Shown piece by piece: positions 1-5,987 of a stretch of DNA of 7,888 bases. The stretch is taken from the NCBI GenBank assembly GCA_003455235.1, contig DMRT01000234.1, forward strand, positions 1-7,888. Reading direction: 5' to 3'. Each line of letters starts with the position of its first letter. Position 1 is the stretch's first letter. Below the pieces are notes generated by a model. That model made no database searches. It was not told the DNA's origin and was given only the letters and a program-made list of their open reading frames with translations. The position numbers and the translations under genes are program-made. This DNA is from Chitinophagaceae bacterium. GTDB lineage: Bacteria > Bacteroidota > Bacteroidia > Chitinophagales > Chitinophagaceae.

Positions 1-2
1 CC

Positions 3-650
3 ATCGGACAGGGCAGGCTGCATACTATAAATGGCTTTGCCGCCAGAACGATTGAAAAGCTGGAAGCATTGGTAAAGCCGGATAAAGAAAAGAAACGGAT
101 ACCGTTGAAGGAAGCTCTCCCGGTTGCCCGGGAAATACTGAAAGGAATAAAGAAAATTCCCCTTGTTGAAAAAGCGGAGATCGCCGGAAGCATCCGCCGC
201 AAAAAAGAAACCATCGGGGATATTGATATCGTGGTGCTGGCAACAAAAAGAAATCACCGCAGGATTATAAAGGAATTCACCCGATTGCCGCAGGTTGAAA
301 AAATCCTGGCCGCAGGTGAAACAAAAGCAAGTGTGCTCCTTTCTACCCGGCAGATGCAGGTGGATATCCGGGTGGTAGAGGCGGCAGCGTACGGATCAGC
401 TCTCTTTTATTTTACCGGCAGCAAAGAACACAATATCAAACTGAGGCTGCTGGCCAAACAGCGGGGATGGAAGATGAATGAGTACGGCGTATTTGAAAAC
501 AAAACCGGCAAACGCCTGGCAGGAGAAACCGAGAAAGGCATTTATGCATTGTTTGGTTACCGCTACATACCGCCGGAAAAAAGACTTGGTGGGAATGAAT
601 TGGAAAACGCCCTGGTAAAAAAACGTAAACCAATGGTACTTCGGTTTTAA
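3..650 (+). CDS. Family X DNA polymerase (Pol beta-like), 3' part, no PHP domain
   Basis: This is the C-terminal 215 residues of a DNA polymerase X, the family that fills short gaps in base-excision and end-joining repair. The frame is open from base 3, so the start lies outside the window. The first in-window residues resemble the end of the second helix-hairpin-helix DNA-binding motif. The palm then shows AGSIRR and GDIDIVV, with two catalytic aspartates at 219-221 and 225-227, and the third aspartate in VDIRVV at 363-365. YFTGSKEHN (about 411-437) is the nucleotide-binding signature, and the thumb ends in GYRYIPPEKR. All three metal-binding aspartates are present, so the polymerase core should be active. 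Bacterial PolX proteins usually continue here into a PHP 3'-5' exonuclease domain, but this reading frame stops about 18 residues after YIPPEKR and no PHP sequence follows. Family assignment is firm; the full length is unknown. Confidence 0.9.
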   Translation: MGQGRLHTINGFAARTIEKLEALVKPDKEKKRIPLKEALPVAREILKGIKKIPLVEKAEIAGSIRRKKETIGDIDIVVLATKRNHRRIIKEFTRLPQVEKILAAGETKASVLLSTRQMQVDIRVVEAAAYGSALFYFTGSKEHNIKLRLLAKQRGWKMNEYGVFENKTGKRLAGETEKGIYALFGYRYIPPEKRLGGNELENALVKKRKPMVLRF

Positions 651-655
651 ATTTG
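648..655 (+). promoter_or_regulatory. Candidate Bacteroidota -7 promoter element
   Basis: TAAATTTG matches the TAnnTTTG -7 consensus exactly and overlaps the stop codon of the upstream polymerase gene. It would give a leader of roughly 50 nt before the GTG start at 715. No convincing TTG-type -33 element lies about 20 bases upstream, and an 8-bp match with two free positions can occur by chance, so this is only a candidate. Confidence 0.3.
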
Positions 656-714
656 ACCAGGAGAATTGTCAGGCTGATCATTTTTCAAACTGATATACTA
701 CCCATAAACCGTTC

Positions 715-1878
715 GTGCATAAAAATAAATTCACCATACAGAATAAAGTGCGCCTCGTTCAGGGTGGCTCCGTTTATTTCTCGCTGCTGCTCCAGCTTAT
801 TGCCGGTGCAAAAGAAAGCATCCACCTTCAAACCTATATTTACGAAAATGATGATACAGGTCTTCTTATTGCCCGCGCCCTTAAAGAAGCCGTGCTGCGC
901 AACGTACAGGTTCACCTGATGGTGGACGGATACGCTTCGCAGGCATTACCCGATTCCTTTATTAAAGAATTGAAAGATGCCGGCATTCATTTTCGTTTTT
1001 TTGAACCCGTTTTCAAAAGCAGCCGTTTTTATTTTGGAAGAAGGATGCATCACAAAGTGGTGGTGGCTGATGCCAAAGTGGCGATGGTGGGGGGCGTGAA
1101 CATCAGCAACCGCTACAACGACCGGCCCGGGCACCCGGCCTGGCTGGATTTTGCCCTGCACGCCGAAGGCGAAGTGGCCAAAGAGCTATGTGTGCTGTGC
1201 TGGAAATCCTGGAAAGGATACCCGATGAACATGGGTATTACTCCCTGCGAGGAAAAAATCCTTCCCTTTGATTTTTCCCCGGAAGAAAGAAGTGAAGTGC
1301 GCATGCGGCGCAACGACTGGGTGCGGCGCAAGAACCAGATATCATCTACCTACGTGCAACTGCTGCGGACTTCTGAAAAAGAAGTGACCATTCTTTGCAG
1401 TTATTTTTTACCCGGGGTTTTCATACGCCGGCAGATGCTCGCCGCCATCAAACGGGGCGTAAGTATCCGGGTGATCGCTGCCGGCAAATCGGATGTAAAA
1501 GTGGCCAAAAGCGCCGAGCGCTGGCTGTACGACTGGCTGCTGCGCAACGGCATCCAGCTTTTTGAATACCGGCAGAACATCCTGCATGGCAAGCTGGCCG
1601 TTTGCGATGAACAATGGATGACGCTGGGGTCGTACAACATCAATAACATCAGCGCCTATGCAAGTATTGAACTGAACCTGGATGTACGCAACCCGGCCTT
1701 TGTAAAAAGCGTACGGCAAACACTGGAGGAGATCATTGAAAAGGATTGCGACCGCATCAGCTTTGAAAAGCACAAGCGGACAAAAAACGTCTTCAAACAA
1801 TTCAGCCGCTGGCTTTCCTACCAATTCATCCGCACAGTATTTTACCTGTTCACCTTTTACTTCAAACACAACATTTAA
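715..1878 (+). CDS. Cardiolipin synthase / phospholipase D-family protein, ClsB-like
   Basis: This 387-residue protein belongs to the phospholipase D superfamily and most resembles bacterial cardiolipin synthases of the ClsB type, which join phospholipid head groups at the inner membrane. Both HxKx4D catalytic motifs are intact: H112-K114-D119 in RRMHHKVVVAD, followed by GGVNIS, and H291-K293-D298 in HGKLAVCD, followed by GSYNINN. The early block QTYIYENDDTG is typical of the family. There is no N-terminal membrane hairpin as in ClsA. Instead the last 28 residues (360-387) are very rich in Phe, Tyr and Trp and may dock on the membrane. The start is taken at GTG 715 because the frame is closed by TGA at 691 and no ATG lies near the N-terminus; no Shine-Dalgarno is visible. 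The gene follows the polymerase by 64 nt and may have its own promoter. A phospholipase or phosphatidyltransferase with another substrate is possible. Confidence 0.87.
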   Translation: MHKNKFTIQNKVRLVQGGSVYFSLLLQLIAGAKESIHLQTYIYENDDTGLLIARALKEAVLRNVQVHLMVDGYASQALPDSFIKELKDAGIHFRFFEPVFKSSRFYFGRRMHHKVVVADAKVAMVGGVNISNRYNDRPGHPAWLDFALHAEGEVAKELCVLCWKSWKGYPMNMGITPCEEKILPFDFSPEERSEVRMRRNDWVRRKNQISSTYVQLLRTSEKEVTILCSYFLPGVFIRRQMLAAIKRGVSIRVIAAGKSDVKVAKSAERWLYDWLLRNGIQLFEYRQNILHGKLAVCDEQWMTLGSYNINNISAYASIELNLDVRNPAFVKSVRQTLEEIIEKDCDRISFEKHKRTKNVFKQFSRWLSYQFIRTVFYLFTFYFKHNI

Positions 1879-1961
1879 CGTATTGTGCTTTTAAAAGGAG
1901 GCGAATATTTTGAAGTGCCAACGATCTGGGAACTTAATTTGAGTTTACAGCAGTACAAAAG

Positions 1962-1976
1962 CTTAACCAGGTTAAG
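1962..1976. repeat. Perfect 15-bp palindrome between convergent genes
   Basis: CTTAACC-A-GGTTAAG is a perfect inverted repeat with a single central base. It lies in the 116-bp gap between the convergent cardiolipin synthase and hydrolase genes. As RNA it would fold into a 5-bp A/U-rich stem with a CCNGG loop, and on the minus strand it is followed by CUUUUG. It could be a weak terminator for the hydrolase gene or a protein-binding site. The sequence alone does not decide. Confidence 0.4.
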
Positions 1977-1994
1977 AGTACAATACATAGACAC

Positions 1995-3005
1995 TTAATT
2001 ACCCCGGATACGGCGCAGGAAATTCAGCACCACTTCCCGGTTCCAACCAGTAAAGCGGCCCCGCTGCACCACCATGCTGTTGCCATCGGGATGCTGGAGA
2101 AAATAATGGAACACAAAACGCCCTCTCGGTTTTTCCCAACCAATGATCTGCCCGAAGCGGAGATCATTGAACACAAGAGTATCGTTCCATTTCTCCACGG
2201 TATAAAATTGCCGGGAAAAGCGGATGAGTTTATGAAGGTCTTCTTCTCCCCTCACCGGTTCCAGCAGGGAATCGTTGCGGGGAAAATATTCAAAGCGGAT
2301 CATTTTGTCCCGGTCGAATAACGAACGGAACCCAACATAGTAGCCGCTGTCGTTCCCCGCCACCACGTACCAGAGCCAGTTCTGCAGCGGCGCCGGCGTG
2401 GTGAAATAACGCTGGTGTGGAATGTGTTGTTTTTCGAAAGCCGTATTCACTTCCCGGGTGATCACCATTTTATTAACGCTGCAATAGGCCAGGTAAAAAA
2501 ACGGGATAATCAGTCCAAAGCGCCACCAGAAACGGCGACGGGTGCTGAACCGGTTCAGCAGCACCAGCATCACCAAAGCAATACCCGGCCATAAGGAGAA
2601 GAAGGGATCAGCCACATACACGGTGTTGAATGAATAGCGGGCGTGACTGAAAGGTTCAAACCAGCCGATGCCGTAGTTGTTGAAGGCATCAATGAACAGG
2701 TGCATGAACACTTCGGTGCCAAAGAACAGCAACCATTTCCGGAAAGAAATAGTATGCGGCCGGTGGATCTTGTCGGCTGCAAGGGCAAAAGCCGGAATGA
2801 TGAGCAGGGCAAATAAAATAGAATGCGTGAAACCGCGGTGGGCCAGCAGGTCGCCGGCGGGTGAGGTCCACAACCCGGCTACAAAATCAATATCCGGAAT
2901 GCTTTGTGCCAGGGCGCCCCAGATCATCGCCTTCTTTCCGAAACCCCGTTCAAAAAAGGCTTCCCCCACACAGGCACCCAATGCGATATGTGTAACCGAA
3001 TCCAT
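1995..3005 (-). CDS. Membrane-bound metal-dependent hydrolase, YdjM/YfhP-like (DUF457)
   Basis: This 336-residue integral membrane protein belongs to the DUF457/YdjM family of predicted metal-dependent hydrolases, whose substrate is not established. The family's metal-ligand pattern is visible: H6 (MDSVTHIALG), D38 and D40 (SIPDIDF), H56 and H61 (AHRGFTHS), and H102 with D106 (HLFIDAFNNYG). Hydrophobic segments around residues 62-77, 91-110, 133-150 and 164-177 form the membrane part. E. coli YdjM is about 200 residues, so the roughly 150-residue soluble C-terminal part (about 185-336) is extra, as in the longer YfhP-like members. The start is ATG at 3003-3005, which gives the canonical MDxxTH N-terminus; no Shine-Dalgarno is seen. 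It is transcribed divergently from the YtxH operon, sharing a 230-bp intergenic region, and is convergent with the cardiolipin synthase gene. Confidence 0.88.
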   Translation of the reverse strand: MDSVTHIALGACVGEAFFERGFGKKAMIWGALAQSIPDIDFVAGLWTSPAGDLLAHRGFTHSILFALLIIPAFALAADKIHRPHTISFRKWLLFFGTEVFMHLFIDAFNNYGIGWFEPFSHARYSFNTVYVADPFFSLWPGIALVMLVLLNRFSTRRRFWWRFGLIIPFFYLAYCSVNKMVITREVNTAFEKQHIPHQRYFTTPAPLQNWLWYVVAGNDSGYYVGFRSLFDRDKMIRFEYFPRNDSLLEPVRGEEDLHKLIRFSRQFYTVEKWNDTLVFNDLRFGQIIGWEKPRGRFVFHYFLQHPDGNSMVVQRGRFTGWNREVVLNFLRRIRGN

Positions 3006-3143
3006 CTGCTTTTTTGCGGAAGTTACTTAGTATGTGAACAAAAAGATAATTTTTATCAACCCGCTCCAATCACATTTTAATATGTTGCGGGTGATATTGG
3101 CCCGTTTTTTTGTAAACCTATACCAGGCGCTGCTGCAGGCCGA

Positions 3144-3177
3144 TGACAAGAGTCAAAATCCAACCTGACTCCTGTCA
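3144..3177. promoter_or_regulatory. Tandem TGAC-N4-GTCA operators, 22 bp apart
   Basis: Two 12-bp palindromes, TGAC-AAGA-GTCA (3144-3155) and TGAC-TCCT-GTCA (3166-3177), have conserved arms and different cores, as expected of binding sites for a dimeric regulator. Their centres are 22 bp apart, close to two helical turns, so two dimers would sit on the same DNA face. The pattern resembles Crp/Fnr-family sites of the TTGAC-N4-GTCAA type (known family pattern). The downstream site ends two bases before the putative -33 element and is centred about 41 bases before the estimated transcription start, where class II activators bind. Identity of the regulator is inference. The two copies also pair with each other as a 13-bp hairpin with one mismatch, an alternative explanation. 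Confidence 0.6.
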
Positions 3178-3179
3178 TA

Positions 3180-3208
3180 GTTACGGCAGGCAGAAAACAT
3201 CATATTTG
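3180..3208 (+). promoter_or_regulatory. Candidate promoter of the YtxH/holin/L,D-transpeptidase operon
   Basis: CATATTTG at 3201-3208 matches the Bacteroidota -7 consensus TAnnTTTG in all but its first base. GTTA at 3180-3183 lies 17 bases upstream and could serve as a weak -33 element. Transcription would begin near 3212-3214, giving a leader of about 23 nt before ATG 3236. The position directly after two operator-like palindromes strengthens the call. The poor -33 match would suit a promoter that needs an activator. Confidence 0.45.
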
Positions 3209-3235
3209 TTCTGCAAAATCTAAAACATCAGTATC

Positions 3236-3460
3236 ATGAACAACAACAGCAAAGTATTGGCAGCACTGGCCGCTGGTTTGGCCGCCGGAGTTGCATTGGG
3301 TGTTTTGTTTGCACCCGGGAAAGGTTCAGATACCCGGAAGAAAATACTCGACCAGGGTAAGAAAATGAGCGACGACGTGAAGAACCGCTTCAGCAAAGGC
3401 ATGGAAAAACTGAATGGCCTTAAAGACGAACTGAAGGAGAAAGCCGAAGAATTTGCATAA
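3236..3460 (+). CDS. YtxH-like small membrane protein
   Basis: This is a 74-residue protein with one N-terminal glycine/alanine-rich membrane segment (about residues 7-25, AALAAGLAAGVALGVLFAP) followed by a highly charged helical tail rich in Lys, Glu and Asp. The layout, including the APxxGxxTRKKI motif just after the membrane helix, is that of the YtxH family, known from Bacillus as a general-stress protein and widespread in Bacteroidota next to holin-like genes. The biochemical role is not known. The GxxxG-like spacing in the membrane helix suggests helix-helix packing, and the tail (about 33-74) is likely an amphipathic or coiled-coil helix in the cytoplasm. It is the first gene of a five-gene cluster, starting at ATG 3236 just after a candidate promoter, with the next gene 27 nt downstream. 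Confidence 0.85.
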   Translation: MNNNSKVLAALAAGLAAGVALGVLFAPGKGSDTRKKILDQGKKMSDDVKNRFSKGMEKLNGLKDELKEKAEEFA

Positions 3461-3487
3461 GCATTCGTAACACAAACAACCCCTGCC

Positions 3488-3856
3488 ATGGAAAAAACTT
3501 TTGCCAAAGTGGAAGAGCTGGCGGATCATGTAAAGGAATACGTGAACAACCGCATGGATTCGGTGAAGCTAAGTGTAGCCGAAAGATCCTCCGCTGTGCT
3601 TTCCGCCATCATCGCCATGATAGTGGTGATGGTTGTGTTTGTTTTTTTCATCGTATTCACCGGCATTGCCCTGGCATTTGTTTTTGCCCGGCTTACCGGT
3701 GAATACTACTGGGGCTTTCTGATCGTGGCAGGCATTTACCTGCTCATCGGGATACTGGTATGGACACTGCGGGCCAAGCTGCTGCAGCTGCCCATTATGA
3801 ATGCCATCCTTCACCAATTGTTTAAAGACGAAGAAGCAACCGATGAAGAAGATTAA
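3488..3856 (+). CDS. Holin-like two-helix membrane protein (DUF1469 / Phage_holin_3_6 type)
   Basis: This 122-residue protein has an amphipathic N-terminal helix (1-35), a long hydrophobic segment (about 37-67), a second membrane helix (about 75-94) and an acidic C-terminal tail (DEEATDEED). The arrangement matches the family annotated as phage holin superfamily III / DUF1469, a chromosomal family with no demonstrated lysis role that often neighbours YtxH genes. No phage genes occur nearby, so the name should not be read as prophage evidence. The start is ATG 3488, 27 nt after the YtxH-like gene. The 3' end overlaps the next gene by 14 nt in another frame, which suggests translational coupling. 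A membrane-organising or stress role together with its neighbours is inference. Confidence 0.82.
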   Translation: MEKTFAKVEELADHVKEYVNNRMDSVKLSVAERSSAVLSAIIAMIVVMVVFVFFIVFTGIALAFVFARLTGEYYWGFLIVAGIYLLIGILVWTLRAKLLQLPIMNAILHQLFKDEEATDEED

Positions 3857-4124
3857 AAGCATCAAACACCTGAAAGCCGAAAAAAAACGGCTGAAGCAGC
3901 GGCAGGGCGAACTGGAAAAAGCCATCCGGTACGACTGGATGGATGTAAAAGAAACCCTGAAGCCCCGCAACCTCGCCGGCCAGGCATTTTCCGGGATGTT
4001 TGATGAACGGAGTGCAGAAAAAAAACCGGGCGCCGACCTCGTGGCCGAAGTGCTTACCAAGTTGGCGGCTAAAGCCTTTGAAAAAGCCGGCGACAAGATC
4101 GGCAAATGGATGAGAAGAAAATAA
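3843..4124 (+). CDS. Basic 93-residue helical protein of unknown function
   Basis: I do not recognise this protein. It has 93 residues and is strongly basic at the N-terminus (MKKIKSIKHLKAEKKRLKQR), followed by a probable coiled-coil helix (about 8-35), a Gly/Pro-containing middle, and a C-terminal amphipathic helix ending in KIGKWMRRK. No signal peptide or membrane helix is visible, so it is probably cytoplasmic, possibly peripheral to the membrane or binding an acidic partner; the preceding holin-like protein has a strongly acidic tail. The frame is open upstream to a possible start at 3801, but ATG 3843 is preferred because it gives the smallest overlap with the holin-like gene (14 nt) and a natural MKK N-terminus. 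The next gene starts 21 nt downstream. Position in a tight same-strand cluster supports it being real. Confidence 0.72.
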   Translation: MKKIKSIKHLKAEKKRLKQRQGELEKAIRYDWMDVKETLKPRNLAGQAFSGMFDERSAEKKPGADLVAEVLTKLAAKAFEKAGDKIGKWMRRK

Positions 4125-4145
4125 TCACCAACCCAACCATATTTT

Positions 4146-4412
4146 ATGATCCCTACATTAATCTGCCAAAGCTGCACCATGCCTATTGACAATCCGGCCG
4201 ACCGGGGCACAGAAAAAGATGGTGCATTGAGTGCCGAATTCTGCAAGTATTGTTACAAACACGGGAACCTGGTGGAACCCGACATGACCATGGAACAGAT
4301 GAGCACACTGGTGGCCACACAAATGAAGAAGATGAACCTGCCTGAACCCATCATCCGGCTTTCCCTGAAAAAACTGCCTATGCTGAAACGCTGGCAGGAA
4401 GTTCATGTGTGA
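4146..4412 (+). CDS. Small zinc-ribbon protein
   Basis: This 88-residue protein resembles the putative zinc-ribbon family with the pattern CQSCxMP...DGxxSxEFCKYCY. The four metal ligands are C7-x2-C10 and C33-x2-C36. A second region (about 45-65, TMEQMSTLVATQMKKMNLPEP) matches the family's conserved helical tail. The function of the family is unknown. It presumably binds one zinc ion in the cytoplasm and may act as a small regulator or adaptor. The start is ATG 4146, giving the usual short lead before the first CxxC. It sits between the 93-residue protein (21 nt upstream) and the L,D-transpeptidase, with whose ATG its stop codon overlaps (TGATG at 4410-4414), a typical sign of translational coupling. 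Confidence 0.85.
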   Translation: MIPTLICQSCTMPIDNPADRGTEKDGALSAEFCKYCYKHGNLVEPDMTMEQMSTLVATQMKKMNLPEPIIRLSLKKLPMLKRWQEVHV

Positions 4413-5956
4413 TGTATCTCCGCAGAAAACCGATATTTTTTTTATTCCTTCTTCTTCACCCGGTATTTATCAATGCTCAGTTCTTTGCCGACAGGCTGAA
4501 ATCATTCATGAGCACAGCGGCGGTTTCTGCTGTACAATATCCAAAGGAAGTAAAGGAATTTTATGAGCTGAACAGCTACCGGTTCTCCTGGTTGGAAAAA
4601 CAAAATGCTGAACAATTGGCATTGCTGTCGGATTACATCCGTTCATCGCCATCACTCGGGCTTTCCGCCGGAGATTATCACCCGGAAATATTTCCCATCG
4701 CCGCCATCCATGAAAACGATTCCCTGTTGACAGAAATAAGCTTCACCGATGCCGCCATTCATTTCCTGCACGATCTAATGATGGGCAATAAGGCAGAGCC
4801 CCTCTCCTACGATGGGTTGAAATATGTTCCTGCCTGTTACAATGCGGCCGCACTGCTGAATGTATACCTGTCGCCTGGAAGATTTGCCAACCTGCTCACC
4901 GACCTGGAACCCAAAGAAGCCGGGTACCTGGCCGTTAAAACGAAATTGAATGCCTGGCTGAAAATAACGTCGGCTGAAAAATATGAAGACGTCGCTGTAG
5001 CCGTTTCAAAAACACTTCGCGGCAATAAAAACGGGCTCACCCGTTTGTACCAGCTGGGATTTGTTGCTTCGGATACCGCTTCCTTATCAGAACCGGCACT
5101 GAAAGCGGCGCTGAAAGAAGCGCAGAAAATGTTTTCGCTTTTAAGCGACGGGGAGCTGCGGAGCACCACGGTGCAGGCGCTCAATGTGCCGCTGGCAACA
5201 AGGATAGCTGAACTGAAGAACACCCTCAACACCCTGCGGTGGCTGCATTGCGTCAAACAGGAACGGCACGTGGCGCTCGTGAACATCCCGTCGGCCACGC
5301 TATTATTATACGAACATGGCAAACTCGTGATCGAATCAAGGATCATCGTGGGAAAAAAATCCACCCCCACGCCCACCTTATCCAGCACCATTACCGAAGT
5401 GATCTTATATCCATATTGGAATGTTCCTTACAAGATTGCCACCCGGGAACTGCTGCCGGCCATAAAACGCAATACTGGTTATATAAATGCAAACAATTAC
5501 CAGGTATTGAATAGCAGCGGCAAAGTGGTGGACCCTTATAAAGTAAACTGGAGAAGTTTGAGTGCCGGTAATTTTCCTTATACCATCCGGCAATCAACGG
5601 GCTGTGATAATGCTCTCGGACTGGTGAAGCTTAATTTCTACAACCCCTTCAGCGTGTACCTGCATGATACGCCGGGCAAAAGCCTGTTTGGTTTAGACAG
5701 GCGGTATTTCAGTCATGGTTGCATGCGGCTCGAAAAAGCCATGGAGCTGGGCCGGTATGTATTAACCGGCAACGCCGTTGCCATTGATACGCTTACCGAA
5801 AAAGGTTGTTTGAAGAACCAGTCGCCCATCACTGTTCCCGCAACAGAGAAAATTCCCGTCTTTGTTTTGTACCACACTGCCTGGATTGATGGGACTGGCA
5901 TGCTTCATTTTTATGAAGACGTGTACAACCGGTTTTCACCGGGAAGAAAACCATAG
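4412..5956 (+). CDS. L,D-transpeptidase, YcbB (LdtD)-like, secreted
   Basis: This 514-residue enzyme is predicted to form 3-3 cross-links in peptidoglycan in the periplasm. An N-terminal signal peptide is clear: RRK, a hydrophobic run (about 8-20), then INA with cleavage likely before Q23. The YcbB-type N-terminal scaffold follows (about 40-170, with GLSAGDYHPE), then a peptidoglycan-binding-like helical region (about 205-285) and the YkuD catalytic domain (about 286-460). Catalysis centres on C437 in YFSHGCMRLE, the SHGC[IVM]R motif; PYWNVPYKIA and DTPGK upstream also fit the family. About 50 residues follow the catalytic domain. The start is ATG 4412, which overlaps the preceding stop as TGATG; a GTG one codon earlier is possible but less likely. 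It is the last gene of the YtxH/holin-like cluster, tying cell-wall remodelling to that putative stress operon. Length is within the usual range for YcbB homologues. Confidence 0.92.
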   Translation: MYLRRKPIFFLFLLLHPVFINAQFFADRLKSFMSTAAVSAVQYPKEVKEFYELNSYRFSWLEKQNAEQLALLSDYIRSSPSLGLSAGDYHPEIFPIAAIHENDSLLTEISFTDAAIHFLHDLMMGNKAEPLSYDGLKYVPACYNAAALLNVYLSPGRFANLLTDLEPKEAGYLAVKTKLNAWLKITSAEKYEDVAVAVSKTLRGNKNGLTRLYQLGFVASDTASLSEPALKAALKEAQKMFSLLSDGELRSTTVQALNVPLATRIAELKNTLNTLRWLHCVKQERHVALVNIPSATLLLYEHGKLVIESRIIVGKKSTPTPTLSSTITEVILYPYWNVPYKIATRELLPAIKRNTGYINANNYQVLNSSGKVVDPYKVNWRSLSAGNFPYTIRQSTGCDNALGLVKLNFYNPFSVYLHDTPGKSLFGLDRRYFSHGCMRLEKAMELGRYVLTGNAVAIDTLTEKGCLKNQSPITVPATEKIPVFVLYHTAWIDGTGMLHFYEDVYNRFSPGRKP

Positions 5957-5987
5957 TGGATCCTGCAGGCGGTGCCCGTTGCCCGGG

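Noticed and set aside
1408..1869. 153-residue open frame on the minus strand
   Set aside because: It is antisense to the second HKD domain of the cardiolipin synthase gene and resembles no family.
3488..3856. Holin-like gene as evidence of a prophage
   Set aside because: There are no phage structural, lysis or integrase genes nearby, and DUF1469 holin-like proteins are ordinary chromosomal genes beside YtxH genes.
3569..4246. 225-residue open frame on the minus strand
   Set aside because: It is antisense to the holin-like, 93-residue and zinc-ribbon genes, has low-complexity His/Asp/Asn runs mirroring the membrane codons, and shows no family motif.
4837..5391. 184-residue open frame on the minus strand
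   Set aside because: It lies entirely within the L,D-transpeptidase gene, which has clear domains; the Ser-rich translation is typical of an antisense shadow.
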